DNA from: Mantis religiosa
Taxonomy: Eukaryota; Arthropoda; Insecta; Mantodea; Mantidae
DNA: 64,000 nucleotides
Direction: 5' to 3'
Assembly (NCBI GenBank): GCA_030765055.1
Contig: CM060953.1
Span: 13,067,045 to 13,131,044, forward strand
Part shown: positions 12,534-24,351 of the stretch, piece after piece
How the letters are laid out: each line of letters opens with the position of its first letter
Position numbering within the stretch: position 1 is the stretch's first letter
Notes under the pieces: generated by a model
The model's input: only the letters and a program-made list of their open reading frames with translations
What the model was told of the DNA's origin: nothing
The model's database searches: none
Made by a program: the position numbers and the translations under genes

Positions 12534-12576
12534 AGAACGCGTTTCGTTAGGGTCTTCCTAACATCATCAGCTGTTG
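12534..12576 (-). ncRNA. Hammerhead-ribozyme-like motif of PLE-C, left arm
   Basis: Reverse complement of the motif at 13300-13345: CTGATGA (12564-12570) then a stem closed by GTTAGG/CCTAAC, then GAAAC (12541-12545) and GC-GTT. Cores match the hammerhead consensus CUGANGA...GAAA; stem III is only one C-G pair. Hammerheads with minimal stem III are known from Penelope-like elements. Confidence 0.6.
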
Positions 12577-13299
12577 TCGACTAATGGATGCCGGTTCAGT
12601 GAACTCCTCGGAGGTGATAGGTGCGTCTCTGTCGGTATCTTGATGAACTTGAAATTGGGGTTGTCTTCAATGGTAGTATCGAAATTAAACAATTTACTTT
12701 CATATTTCTTTATAAAGATTTTTTCCCACGTGGTTAATGCAGCTGGACCATGGACACTTTTTAGTAAGTGAATTTCTCGTTCTATGTCATGATTTTCCTT
12801 CCAAAAATGGTACGCTACCGCCGATTTATCTATTTCTTTATTCCTTATGTTCCTAAAGTGCTCTTTAAGCCTAATGTTCACGTTCCTTTTTGTTTTTCCA
12901 ATGTAGAATTTGTCACAGTCCTTGCAATTTATCCGGTACACTCCTGAGGATAAGGACTGTGACAAATTCTACATTGGAAAAACAAAAAGGAACGTGAACA
13001 TTAGGCTTAAAGAGCACTTTAGGAACATAAGGAATAAAGAAATAGATAAATCGGCGGTAGCGTACCATTTTTGGAAGGAAAATCATGACATAGAACGAGA
13101 AATTCACTTACTAAAAAGTGTCCAAGGTCCAGCTGCATTAACCACGTGGGAAAAAATCTTTATAAAGAAATATGAAAGTAAATTGTTTAATTTCGATACT
13201 ACCTTTGAAGACAACCCCAATTTCAAGTTCATCAAGATACCGACAGAGACGCACCTATCACCTCCGAGGAGTTCACTGAACCGGCATCCATTAGTCGAC

Positions 13300-13345
13300 A
13301 ACAGCTGATGATGTTAGGAAGACCCTAACGAAACGCGTTCTAGGT
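13300..13345 (+). ncRNA. Hammerhead-ribozyme-like motif of PLE-C, right arm
   Basis: CTGATGA (13305-13311), stem II GTTAGG/CCTAAC around AAGAC, GAAA (13330-13333), then C-GC-GTT, where GTT would be the cleavage triplet. Stem I is weak (CAG/CT). Lies just past the stop codon of the endonuclease frame, as in the other PLE families here. Confidence 0.6.
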
Positions 13346-13693
13346 AAATACTAGCAATAAATGGAGCATTGAGTATTAGTTTGACTCAAAATTGTATTAA
13401 TTTTGTGCTTCATTGTATCATAGTCCTTAAACAACAAAATATTATAGCATATATTTGCTGTAGTACTCTACAAGGGACAGCGGAAGCAATTTTATATATA
13501 CGTGTCCTGTAGACAAGCAATGAGCCAGAAAGTAAAGTAAGCAAAATATTTGTTTCTTATAGTTAGATAAGGAATTCCTTTCCAGTATGTCCCACACAGC
13601 AAGCATCCGATGTTCTCAGTTTCAGTTAAGACTGTCTTACTGATAGGAGTCTGTTTTTTAAATGTGTTAAGTTCTTTTTAATTTATTTTTTAG

Positions 13694-13837
13694 GGTGGAC
13701 CACAGGAGAATTTGAATGCACTTCAGAGGGCCATTGATTCAATGGAAGAGAAAGGACTTCAGGAAGATCCACGATATTCACAGCTCCTAGCCCTCCGCGC
13801 TCGACAGGGAAATATGGAGCCACCTCGTTCAGTACAG
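13694..13837 (+). CDS. brm: brahma exon 2
   Basis: Residues 106-153, GGPQENLNALQRAIDSMEEK...RQGNMEPPRSVQ, 48 codons, phase 0 at both ends. Acceptor TTTTTTAG, donor CAG|GTGTGT. The segment LQRAIDSMEEKGLQEDPRYSQLLALR is the conserved Brahma/BRG1 block that precedes the QLQ domain. The intron before it (3.5 kb) holds Merlin-0, a SINE-1 cluster and PLE-C; the intron after it is 6.7 kb. Confidence 0.93.
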
Positions 13838-13955
13838 GTGTGTGAACCTAGTTTCTTATTAGTTGTCAAAATGTACTTATATAAGTTTCTGACATTGTTA
13901 AAAGTAAAACATACATTAGATATAAAAAGAACAAGAAATTAAAACTACATATCAG

Positions 13956-14158
13956 TTTTAGTTAATTGATGAAAAATTAATCATTTCTTCACAGCCGTAT
14001 ATAGGCTAAGGTTTTTGATAGAGCCAACATGAAAAATTCAATGCCATGGCCGGGATTCGAACCTAAGATCTACTGGTTAGAGCAACTGGACGGAAACCAG
14101 TAGATCCATGGTTCAAATCCTAGCCATGGCATTGAATTTTTCATGTTGGTTCTATCTA
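13956..14158. mobile_element. SINE-1 foldback
   Basis: Inverted tail plus - strand module (13956-14070) joined to a + strand module (about 14075-14158); both arms end in the A-box region, so the piece is a hairpin. Flanked by TACATATCAG (13946-13955 and 14159-14168). Confidence 0.8.
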
Positions 14159-14284
14159 TACATATCAGTATTTACAAGCCTACATATTTATGCAAAACTT
14201 TTTCTATTAGTTATTTACATTAACTTTGAAGTTGCTTTGCTCTATTTAATACCTGCTAAAGTGATTTAGCTCAATTTCCCTCCC

Positions 14285-15930
14285 ATTTTGCTTGGTTTAG
14301 TTCAATTTTGGCTCTTCTTTCTAATATGTGACGTGGTGATTTTTTCTAAGTCTTTTGCACTTTTTATACAACTATGATGTTTAATATGATTTCTTTACTT
14401 TTTAGTGCAATTTCGTGCTGGAGGGCATTCTTTTAACATCACTGCAGTCATAACTTAATCATTTATTGATTTACTTACTATCGTTATAGCTATATTGAAT
14501 TCATTGCAGCCAAATTATCCTTGTTTCTGCACTGAATGCAATGCTGCCAACAGCTTTATTTGTCCCTATATTACACTAAATTGCACTACCTAGCTAACTA
14601 ATTACACTAACACACAAGTGTGTAATTTACACTAACTAGCTAAATAATTACATTAAACACACATAATAGTCCCTAATTTACACTAACTAGCTAATTACAC
14701 TAAGGGCAGCATTGCATTCAAAACACAACATCTGTGTCCTCAGTAGACCCTCGTCGAATAATAATTGAAGGCAGGCTGCCTCATTCTTAAGATAAAAGGA
14801 CAAGTCCATTTTATTGATCTGTCGAGCCATTTCCCAATTTTCAACAACTAAACAAATCTTAAATATTTTAACAATGCACAGAACAAACAGTCTTCACTTC
14901 TAACAGTACAATAGGTTCTTCTGCTGGACAGCAAGCCTACTTTTGTAAAGCAATAAAACCTGAGAGGAAACATGGTCAGTATTTGATCTGCACTGATTGC
15001 AGATTACATGTCTTTCTCCACTATGGGGGAACTCTACGGGATGGGAAACGATCTTTAAAAGTCAAAAAAAGATAATTCGGATAATGACTCAATCAAGACC
15101 AAAAGTTTCATGAAGAAACCTGTTCAAAAACCTGAAGATATTAACCTTACCATCCCAATACCTGTATGAAATAAATAAATACATCCATTCAAATTTTGAT
15201 ACAATTTATAATTCACAAATGCAACATAATCATGGAACGAGAAATAAAAATAATCTAAAACCACCCATGCACAGATTAGCACTGTATGAAAAAAGCCCAC
15301 AATATGCAGGAATAAAAATATATAATAAATTACCTGTAAGAATCCGTGAAATGAAAAACCTCAAATGCTTTAATAAAGCAATAAATAACCTACTAATGGA
15401 CAAAGCCTACTACTCGATTATTGAATATATGGATGATAAAATTGAATTATAATGAAATTTTTTGTCATTTTGTAATTGTAATATTCTGACAATATTATTC
15501 CAAGGGCATGTCATAATTATAACAATATTTGTATATAGTTGTATTGATATTATTAGTAATTATATTATTTGTATTATTAGTATTTATATTATTAGTGTTA
15601 TTGTTATTTTGTGTAATTATTATTATTATTTTAAATTTTCTACTGTTGACGAGTCACCTGTTTACTGAGTTTTTACTCACTATCTGTAAGCGTATGTGAC
15701 AATAAAGCATCTTATCTTACCGGTGTTGGACAGAAGTCTGGAGCAGTTTTGCAGAGGTTGGCTACAAGTATTACACATCTTTCTCATGTTGGCTGTAATG
15801 CGAGAACCTGCAGGTTGTCTGCTTGTGCATGCGTATACCTGCACCTTGGGATTTAGAAAATATTCTTGCGTTACACAAAAGAAAGAATCTCCTTCAATTT
15901 TCCCTCTCATTTCATTCTCATAGCTTCATA
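14285..15930 (-). mobile_element. Merlin relic (Merlin-1), interrupted by a LINE fragment
   Basis: 14285-14985 matches the left parts of Merlin-2 and Merlin-3 (start ggctcttctttctaatatg, then gtgcaatttcgtgctggagggcattc). 15720-15930 matches their right ends (gcagttttgcagaggttggctac ... ttagaaaatattcttgcg). The transposase core is missing and a jockey-like LINE piece (15030-15718) lies between. Orientation is set by the Merlin-3 coding strand. Confidence 0.65.
15030..15718 (+). pseudogene. 3' fragment of a jockey-like LINE (LINE-1)
   Basis: Encodes the reverse transcriptase C-terminus with frameshifts, including the intact piece NHGTRNKNNLKPPMHRLALYEKSPQYAGIKIYNKLPVRI (15219-15452). Ends in gacgagtcacctgtttactgag...aataaagcatcttatctta, the same 3' end as the copies at 18575-19275 and 45386-46288. 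5'-truncated as is typical of non-LTR retrotransposons. Confidence 0.8.
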
Positions 15931-16151
15931 TTTGTTAAATGAGGTACACATGAGGCAGCCTCTTATTTAATGGGAAGTTGAATACAAGACATCTCTAAAT
16001 TCTAGTGTAAGCAGCACTAGTTGTGTGTTATACTGTCATTTCAATCTCGCTTGTACAGTGCTGGGATCTGTTTGTTTTGATAGCATTTCTGGGGTTTACC
16101 ATGGGTAAGAGCATATCATTGGCTGGGTACTTGATGCCATCCAATTGTTGG

Positions 16152-16650
16152 CTAGCCCTGTAGCTCAGTCGGTAGAGTACCTGCCTGCCCTGCTAGGGAT
16201 CCCAGGTTCGATTCCTGGCAGTGGGGTGGGGACTTTTCTCTGACCAAGATAATTCCTCATCTTCCCCAGAGTCTGAAAGTATGAATGAGAGTGTGAATGT
16301 GTGCGTGATCTAATGATTAAAACCCAATGAACACGAGTTAACACCATTGATATGTTCCAAAGGAGAACGGCTGCCGATATGACCATTGCAGTTAAAGGCG
16401 AGGTATAAATGTGTACGTGATCTAATGGTTAAAACCCAACGAATATGAGTTAACACCATTGATATGTTCCAAAGGAGAACGGCTGCCGATATGACCATTG
16501 CAGTTAAAGGCGGGGTATAAATGTGTACGTGATCTAATGGTTAAAACCCAACGAATATGAGTTAACACCATTGATATGTTCCAAAGGAGAACGGCCGCCG
16601 ATATGACCATTGGAGTTAAAGGCGGGGTATAAATGGAACAATAAAAACAA
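16152..16650 (+). repeat. tRNA-derived SINE-2 with three 112-bp tail repeats
   Basis: A tRNA-like head at 16152-16225 has an A-box (TAGCTCAGTCGGTAGAG) and a B-box (GGTTCGATTCC). About 70 bp later a 112-bp unit (aatgtgtacgtgatctaatgg...) is repeated three times in direct tandem, starting at 16296, 16408 and 16520, with very few differences. Each unit ends ...gttaaaggcggggtata. The head looks close to a functional tRNA promoter but the anticodon arm region does not give a credible tRNA fold, so I call it a SINE. Confidence 0.7.
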
Positions 16651-16678
16651 AAGAATGATATGACAGTGTTGCAAACTT

Positions 16679-16922
16679 GCCCGCCTTGGTAGTGTAGATG
16701 GTAGCGTGTCTGCCTCATGTTCAAGAGGTCCCGAGTTTGAATCTCAAACAGGGAGTTACCTGGATAAGGTTTTCTCTGAGATTTTCCTTCATCCTTCAAG
16801 ATGAATATCGGGTAACCCTGGACACATTTGAGCATCATTTCACCCATTTCATTCACCGCCCGATATGACGATATGTTGGAGGATGTAAAATTACAAAAAA
16901 AAAAAAAAAAAAAAAAAAAAAA
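16679..16922 (+). mobile_element. tRNA-derived SINE-3 with poly-A tail
   Basis: tRNA-like head GCCCGCCTTGGTAGTGTAG...GAGTTTGAATC (16679-16755) with A- and B-boxes, a body of about 140 bp (gttacctggataaggttttctctgag...), and a 26-nt A run at 16897-16922. A second copy lies on the - strand at 42090-42289. Confidence 0.8.
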
Positions 16923-17004
16923 TCGCAATATGCTTGAAATGGCAATATATCTTAGAGTGATTGCATACAGCTTTAATTGCTGTGATCAATACTGTCTGTC
17001 CACT

Positions 17005-17535
17005 GAACAAATCCCTGTAGGGGAAGTGATCCATCCCATCAGCTGCTCTGGTGTGGGTGCTGCAGACCCCTAGCACTCATGGTACCTCTGATGTTACTAT
17101 AGGAACCTTGGGCCAAACGTTCCAACTGCTCCCTGTTGGGAGTTGTTCGGATTGGGTTGGACTCAATTTGGCAGTGGTTCTTGATACCTATGGGAGATTG
17201 GGGATGTATGTTTTCAGACGGGGTTGAGGGAAGCCTTAAATTCCCGGGTGCTAGCCTGGAAAGCTCGTCGATGTACTAGATCACTGGGCGCCCTGACCGA
17301 GGGTTTCGGTAATCTTGCCATATGGGTTGACGTGCATAAGTGGAGTATCCACTTCCACCCTGTAATGGGGGGGGGGGGTTGTTAGTCTCTAGATCTTGCC
17401 TTACTGGAAAACCCCTGGAGTAATGCCGGCACCTCTTTTGGGGACAGCTGGTATTCTCCTGGTTTTGAGAGAGTGGACGGTTCGTGTCCAAGTAGATTCT
17501 CTCATCCTTACACATCCACTGAACAAGTATACTAC
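17005..17535 (+). repeat. GC-rich dispersed repeat, copy 2 (with poly-G tract)
   Basis: Shares long stretches with 57335-57860 (gaaccttgg...ccgaac, gagttgttcggattgggttggactc, atgggagattggg, ctagatcac) and, reversed, with 7454-7953. G run at 17367-17377. No conserved reading frame. Confidence 0.75.
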
Positions 17536-18488
17536 ACATTTATCATAGTTGACTTATATTTAGAAAAGAACAAAATCAAAAAAACATCTTCATCCAAGAC
17601 AAAGTTAAAAACCATTTCATTCAATTGGGTGTAGGAGTGTTTGCTTTACTGTCATGATTGTCTTCAACCTTATTTTTATATTTTATACTCGTAATATTCA
17701 TTGTTGGAACAATGGATGCATGTATTTAAAATAACAAATGCAGTCAAACTTTTGCATTAACATGTTTTCCCTAGTCAGCAAGAGTTAATGATGCTGAAGA
17801 CTTGCAACACAGCTCATTAATTCATTTATTGATAAACAGGAAGTAGTAGTTCTTGGTCTTAGGGAAAAAGAATCCCCAAAATTCATTAAATAGATTTTTC
17901 AGCTTTGCATAAAATTAAAGTGTTTACAATTCAGTGTTTAACATTTATAATCCTAGATCATGATTTGGCTTATTAAACATGCCATTTTTAAATATCCATG
18001 AAGCGTTATATGTTATTGTTTTGTTTCACATTTGCTACCTTGTAATTTGTGTAATAGGCTATAGGCGATACTAGACTGCAAACACCAGATGAGAGAATCT
18101 TGGTGCTTCAAACCATCTCAGATGTCATTCTTAACAAATCTTTTTGTTCTCAACCGATTGTCACAAAATTACATCCAAAGGTAACAGTGCATCTTTCTCA
18201 AAGCATGTTCTCAATAAGCTTGATAACACTAGTCTGCATGATATAGATGACTGAAAACTAATAAGTGATTCTGTCTCACTATTTTAGGCTGATTTCAGTA
18301 CAGCTTTTAGTTTTCTTGTATCACTTAGTTTTTTCACAATTTCACTTCAAAAATATAGAGTTGAGTCAGTAGATGATGAGTATTGTTGAAGGAAAATTTA
18401 TTTTTTGGAGGGAAATTTCTCAATCCAGACTTGTAAGTCTTTAGGTTGTTACCCTGTAGACGCTGGTTGCTATTTGTAATTTAGGCAT
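17536..18488. other. Intron sequence, nothing recognised
   Basis: AT-rich DNA within brm intron 2; no gene, repeat family or RNA seen. Confidence 0.5.
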
Positions 18489-18489
18489 T

Positions 18490-20210
18490 GGGGCTCTTCT
18501 TTCTAATATGCGATGCAGTGATTTTTTTTCTATTTCCTTCACACTTTTTGATGTTTTTATATAGGACCATGACTACAGCTACTTTCACTCCATAATGGCA
18601 TATGGCATTATACTATGGGGAGCAGCGACAGGTTGTAATAAGATATTTAAAATACAAAAGAAAATTATCCATATTATGACTCGTGTCAGTCCTGAATTTT
18701 CCTGCAGAAGTTTATTTAAAAAACTAAACATACTCACCCTGCCCTCTCAATTTATCTATGAATTAGTTAAGCACATATATGAAAAGTTCGACAAATACTA
18801 CCTAAATCAGAATGTACATAATCATGGGACTAGAACACAAAATTGCCTTAAAGTACCAGCTCATAGACTTGCTCTATTTGAAAAAAGTCCATTCTATGCT
18901 GATATAAAGATTTATAATAAACTGCCACAAAAGTATTGAGAAATTAAAAATAAAAATGTGTTTCATAGTGCACTTTAAAAGGTCCTGGCTGACAAAGCTT
19001 ATTATTCAGTAAAGGAATATATGGAAAGACAGTCTCTAGGACCACATATATTATGCTAAGCTGTATAAAAGATATGTGTAGTACAAATATTTAAATATAG
19101 GGAAATATGTAAAAATAATTGTATATAAAATATTTGTAAATACCTGTAAATATTTATTTATTTTGTTATTTACCTGTTAATATGTTGGTAAATCTGTAAT
19201 ATTTGACGAGTCTCCAGTTTACTGGGCCTTTGCCCAAATATGTAAATGTATGGGACGAATAAAGTATCTTATCTTTAATCTAATTTCTTTACTTTTGAGT
19301 GCAATTTCGTCTTGGAGGGCATTCTTTTAACGTTAATGTTTGTTTATTTACTGCGTAATGTAGCAATATTGAAGAATTCAGTGCAGCTAAACTATGCTTG
19401 TTTCTCCACTAAATGCAATGCTGCCAACAGTCTTACTTGTCACGTAATTACACTATCTAACAGACTATCGCCGGGTCAAATTTTGTTACTCATACACTGC
19501 TTTGCACATAAACAATCCTATGATAAGACGATAATGGAGTGATCCGTGGGAAATACAGGTATGACCTCACAGACTGTATTGGACTGGTTCTGCTACTGCC
19601 GCAAAGTGTGCATCTCAAATGACACCAAGTATACTGCAAGGGGAATATTTCCTGCTGTTGGGGCATATCGCCATCCGCATCTCATTTGTTTCCACATCCA
19701 TCATTCCCAAGATCCAGTTGCCCTCTACGACGCACCCATGATGAAACTTGCGTCGTCCTATTTTGCATTCGTCGATATGAACAACATGGTCGGGACGGCC
19801 AGTTTCCCCTCTTGCAATATACTTGGTGTCATTTAACATCATGCACACTTTGTGGCAGCAGCCGAACCAGTCCGACAGAGTCCCACGAACTCATACATGT
19901 ATTTCCTACGGAGCACTCCATTATCGTCATGTCGTAGGATTGTTTATGTGCAAAGCAGTACATGAGTAACAAAATTTGACTGGGCGATAACTTAGCTTGC
20001 TCAAAACATGTTCCTTTGCACACAGACTGCGTCACCTATGTCTGGGGCATTTTTGCAGAGGTTGGCTACGAGTTTTACGTATTTTTCTCATGTTGGCTGC
20101 AACGCGAGAACCAGCTTGGTCGTCTGCTTGCACATGCCTATACATGCACCTTTGGACTTAGAAAATATTCTCGTGTCACACAAAAAAAGTTTCTCAAGTA
20201 TTGCTGATAT
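18490..20210 (-). mobile_element. Merlin relic (Merlin-2) with an internal inverted piece and a LINE insertion
   Basis: The - strand reads a Merlin (IS1016/ISXO2-like) DDE transposase piece at about 19690-19848: VVHIDECKIGRRKFHHGCVVEGNWILGMMDVETNEM, where IDE holds the first catalytic Asp. The segment 19470-19645 repeats 19820-19990 in reverse, so part of the transposase N-terminus is present twice in opposite directions. A LINE fragment splits the left end (18575-19275). The second and third catalytic residues are not present in order; non-functional. Confidence 0.75.
18575..19275 (+). pseudogene. 3' fragment of a jockey-like LINE (LINE-1)
   Basis: Open frame 18595-18939 (MAYGIILWGAATGCNKIFKIQKK... 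IYNKLPQKY) is the C-terminal end of a LINE reverse transcriptase protein. The 3' end gacgagtctccagtttactgggc...aataaagtatcttatctt is shared with two other copies. Sits inside Merlin-2. Confidence 0.82.
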
Positions 20211-20584
20211 CAGAGGCTTGCATTACCAGTCATATATCGTGATTGAAGTTATAAATAGATTAAGTCTACACACAAGTGTGTAAACAATCCAAACGTTTTC
20301 TGCTACATTTTTAGAAATTATACATGAAAATCAATCTCGATCATTTGGAAATCTGGAGGGCCAATAAACAAGATTTCTGTGAAGTTACATGTATTCCACA
20401 TATCTATTTAAATGTCTGCTTACAGGGATTTTCAAGTGTTCTAAAAATAGATCATAGGTGAACTGAATTTATCTGCATATTCTCAATAGTTATATGATTT
20501 AAAATGTTTTATTTCTCAGAGATATTTTGAGTTAAAACCTGGAAAAGCTCAGATGATAGATATATGTACTTGGCAATGTTTCAG
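20211..20584. other. Intron 2 end, nothing recognised
   Basis: Unique AT-rich sequence leading to the exon 3 acceptor (GTTTCAG at 20578-20584). Confidence 0.5.
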
Positions 20585-21062
20585 GGTTTTGGAGGCCCAG
20601 GTGATCCACAGCAGAAACATGCTTTCAGCTCGGCTCAGCTACAACAACTAAGAGTACAGATCATGGCATATCGACTTCTTGCACGCAATCAACCTCTGTC
20701 CCAGCAACTGGCAATGGCAGTCCAAGGCAAGCGACTTGAACCAGCGCATCCCAATCAGTGTCCTACTCCACCTTTTCAACAGCAGCAACAAACACAGCAA
20801 CAGCAGCAACAACAGCAGCAACAACAACAACAACAACAGCAACAGGCTCAACAGCAATCTCAGCAGCAAGTTCCTCAGCAATCCCCACAGCAACAACAGC
20901 AGCAGCAGTCGCAGCAAATACAGCCACCACCACAGCAGCAACAACAGCAACAACCACCACAGCAGCAGCAGCAACAACAGTCTTCACTCCAACAAATACC
21001 TCAGTCCCCTCAACAGCAGCAGCAACAGCAGCAAAGAAACAGTCAGCAACAGTCAGATTCAG
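20585..21062 (+). CDS. brm: brahma exon 3: QLQ domain and polyglutamine tract
   Basis: Residues 154-312 plus the first base of codon 313. The QLQ domain is HAFSSAQLQQLRVQIMAYRL and the following LARNQPLS (about residues 165-192), a protein-protein contact module present once in SWI2/SNF2 ATPases of the Brahma type. From about residue 217 to 308 the protein is mostly Gln (CAG/CAA mixed), with few Pro and Ser breaks, longer than in mammalian BRG1. Donor TCAG|GTTAAT at 21063; the split glycine codon is completed by exon 4, which supports this donor. The alternating CAG/CAA codons make the DNA repeat less pure than the protein repeat. Confidence 0.93.
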
Positions 21063-21185
21063 GTTAATATATTATCATAATATATGAATCCTTTCATGGA
21101 AGTGTTGAAAACAGTGTTGTTGTATAAATTAAAGTTATTGGGAGTCGATTAATGACACTAAACAACACTTACTTTTAAATTTTCC

Positions 21186-21226
21186 CAGAACTAGTTTCAG
21201 AGGTCTTCCCTCTATCTTCAGCCGGA
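21186..21226 (-). ncRNA. Hammerhead-like motif of PLE-B, left arm
   Basis: On the - strand: CTGAAGA (21215-21221 reversed), stem II AGAGG/CCTCT, GAAAC (21194-21198 reversed), TA, GTT. Same layout as 24202-24245. Confidence 0.5.
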
Positions 21227-24201
21227 CATCGACTGGTTCTCATTGGTGTAGCTGGCAATATTTTGTCATCGGTCTCCTCTGGTGGCGGTTCGAGGAACTT
21301 TCTGAACAAATCTTTCTGGGGGATGTCGAAATTGAATACTTTGTTACTATTTTTAGAAATAAAGATTTGTTCCCATGTGGACAGTTCTTGTTTTCCTGTT
21401 GTATGTTTTAGTAATTTTGGTTCTGGATTTATGTTGTGGTTTTTTTCCCAAAAATGCGTGGCAACTGCTGATTTTTCTAATTGTTTGTATTTTATGTTCC
21501 TAAAGTGTTCCTTTGCTCTTGTTTCTAAATTTCTTTTGGTTTTTCCAATATAAATTTGACTACAGTCACAGCATTCAATTTGATATATACCAGATTTTTT
21601 GTTAGATGGAGTGGCATCTTTGATGTTTGAACAAATTAGGTTTTTTAAGGAGTAATGGTTCACTGGTGCTAGTTGAATATTTTGTTTTTTGAAGACTTTT
21701 TTGAATTTATCAAAGGCCCATGGATGGTAAGTGAATTTTTTGAAGATCATTTGTTTCTGTAGCTGAGAGGGTTGTGGTTTCCTTTAGTAGTTTCTTCTTT
21801 TTTGCTGAGTTCACTTTTTTGTTTACTAGTGATTTGGGAAAGTCATTTTTCTGTGCTATTTCAATAATTTTGTTGTATTCTATTTTGTATTCTTCTGCTG
21901 TGAGAGGGATGTTGACCAGTCTGTGTGCTAAACTATTAAAGATTGCCTGTTTGTGGGATCTTGGATTGTAGCCATTAGCTTTTATGTAGTCGTCTGTCTG
22001 TTGGTTTTCTGTAAATGCCAAAGTTTATTCTATTTTTTTCTGATTATTTTTAGATCTAAAAATGGTAAATACTCGTCTTTTTCAACTTCTACAGTGAACT
22101 TGATGCTTTTTTCTTGAATATTTAAAAGTTTTAGTGCATCACTGATGTGTTTTTTTGGCACTATGGCAAATATGTCATCTACATATCTTTGCCAGAGTTT
22201 GAACATCCATGGGAAACCTTTAGTGAAAAAACAAACATGCAAAACTTTGAAAACGTTGTAAATCTATCTAATCAAAATTTCTCCACAAAAGAATTAGGTC
22301 TTATAAACAAAGGATTAAAAACTTGCCTAAGTTTTTCAAACGAAATTGAGGACTACATTGCAGATATAAACATTTCGGCAGTATCTACCAGTATCAAAAC
22401 AAAATCCACTTAAAAGCCAATGTGAAAATATTTTGGAAGAAATAAAAACCAGATCCGTTCAGAAAAGCAAACAAAATATTATCCATTCATTGAAACAAAA
22501 AAAGTCATATACACCAAGGCAGACAAAGGTAACAAAATAGTCATAATGGATAAATCTGATTACCTTGAAAAAATGGAAGAAATGCTAACTAACAGTGAAT
22601 ATGAAACCATTAACAAAAATCCACTAACAGCTTGCATACAATCATTTGAAAAAACAATGGCAAAATCAAGTATAATATCAAACAAATATACAGTTAAACC
22701 AGATAACCCAACCTTACCTAGACTTTATGGCTTACCCAAAATACACAAACCATCCATAACAATGAGACCTATAGTTAGCAGTATAAGTTCACCAACATAC
22801 AAACTGGCAAAGTGGCTAATAAACAAATTCAACTCCTTTCCAAAATTCGATAGCCTAAGCATCAAAAACACCTATGAACTTATAGAACACATTAAGGATA
22901 CTGAACTAAATGAAGAGGACACACTAGTCTCATTTGACGTTAAATCACTGTTTCCCAGCATACCAGTTAAACAACTCCCAACGTTGATAGAAAAATGGCT
23001 CAAATCACTTGGAATGTCATCACTTGAAATTTCATATTACATTGAACTAACCAAATTATGCATAGAACAGAATTTCTTCCCGTTTCAAACAAAATATTTC
23101 CATCAAACTTCTGGTTTAGCAATGGGCAACCCCATTTCACCCTTCCTGGCCGATCTGTACATGAGTGCACTAGAAATAAGGATCACTAAAGGTTTCCCAT
23201 GGATGTTCAAACTCTGGCAAAGATATGTAGATTACTATTTGCCATAGTGCCAAAAAAACACATCAGTGATGCACTAAAACTGTTAAATATTCAAGAAAAA
23301 AGCATCAAGTTCACTGTAGAAGTTGAAAAAGACGAGTATTTACCATTTTTAGATCTAAAAAAATCAGAAAAATATAGAATAAACTTTGGCATTTACAGAA
23401 AACCAACACAGACAGACAACTACATAAAAGCTAATGGCTACAATCCAAGATCCCACAAACAGGCAATCTTTAATAGTTTAGCACACAGACTGGTCAGCAT
23501 CCCTCTACAGCAGAAGAATACAAAATAGAATACAACAAAATTATTGAAATAGCACAGAAAAATGACTTTCCCAAATCACTAGTAGACAAAAAAGTGAACT
23601 TAGCAAAAAAGTGAACTTAGCAAAAAAGAAGAAACTACTAAAGGAAACCACAACCCTCTCAGCTACAGAAACTAAAATGATCTTCAAAAAATTCACTTAC
23701 CATCCATGGGCCTTTGATAAATTCAAAAAAGTCTTCAAAAAACAAAACATTCAACTAGCACCAGTGAACCATTACTCCTTAAAAAAACCTAATTTGCTCA
23801 AACATCAAAGATGCCATTCCATCTAACAAAAAATCTGGGATATATCAAATTGAATGCTGTGACTGTAGTCAAATTTATATTGGAAAAACCAAAAGAAATT
23901 TAGAAACAAGAGCAAAGGAACACTTTAGGAACATAAAATACAAACAATTAGAAAAATCAGCAGTTGCCACGCATTTTTGGGAAAAAAACCACAACATAAA
24001 TCCAGAACCAAAATTACTAAAACATACAACAGGAAAACAAGAACTGTCCACATGGGAACAAATCTTTATTTAAAAAAATAGTAACAAAGTATTCAATTTC
24101 GACATCCCCCAGAAAGATTTGTTCAGCAAGTTCCTCGAACCGCCACCAGAGGAGACCGATGACAAAATATTGCCACCTACACCAATGAGAACCAGTCCAT
24201 A

Positions 24202-24245
24202 TCCGGCTGAAGATAGAGGGAAGGCCTCTGAAACTAGTTCCGGGA
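24202..24245 (+). ncRNA. Hammerhead-like motif of PLE-B, right arm
   Basis: CCGG-CTGAAGA, stem II TAGAGG/CCTCT, GAAA-C-TA-G-TT then CCGG. Stem I is CCGG pairing with CCGG (self-complementary), stem III is one C-G pair. Overlaps the end of the endonuclease frame. Confidence 0.6.
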
Positions 24246-24351
24246 AAATTTAAAAGTAAGTGTTGTTTAATGTCATTAATCGACTCCCAATAAATTTAAC
24301 TCTACAATTTGTTCATAATAACCACGAACTTTGGGTGAAGTGAATAAAAAC

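Larger units (their letters stand above)
12476..13440. mobile_element. Penelope-like element PLE-C: palindromic double copy of the GIY-YIG end
   Basis: Two nearly identical copies of a Penelope 3' end face outwards from a centre near 12948: the - strand copy covers 12567-12948 and the + strand copy about 12950-13308. Each encodes a GIY-YIG endonuclease domain (DKFYIGKTKRNVNIRLKEHF, then AVAYHFWKENHDIE, then WEKIFIKKYESKL); the - strand copy also has the GVYRINC start of the domain. The reverse transcriptase is absent. Perfect 12-bp duplication ATTATAGCATAT flanks the insertion (12464-12475, 13441-13452). The right arm has about 50 extra bases after the shared end. Confidence 0.9.
21086..24300. 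mobile_element. Penelope-like element PLE-B, inverted double copy
   Basis: A - strand copy (21175-22232) carries the end of the reverse transcriptase and the GIY-YIG domain, and is joined head to head at about 22232 with a longer + strand copy (22233-24250). The + copy holds RT (LYGLPKIHKPSITMRPIVSS, MGNPISPFLADLYM) but the catalytic YVDD is destroyed by a small deletion near 23230 (reads RYVDYYLP), and there are further frameshifts at about 23520 and 23790. GIY-YIG words: GIYQIEC, IYIGKTKRNLETRAKEHF. Possible weak target duplication TCATAATA at 21074 and about 24313. Not functional. Confidence 0.88.

Noticed and set aside
21074..24324. 12-bp target duplication around the large PLE-B
   Set aside because: Only TCATAATA (8 bp) matches; the remaining bases differ, so I do not count it with the eight clear cases.
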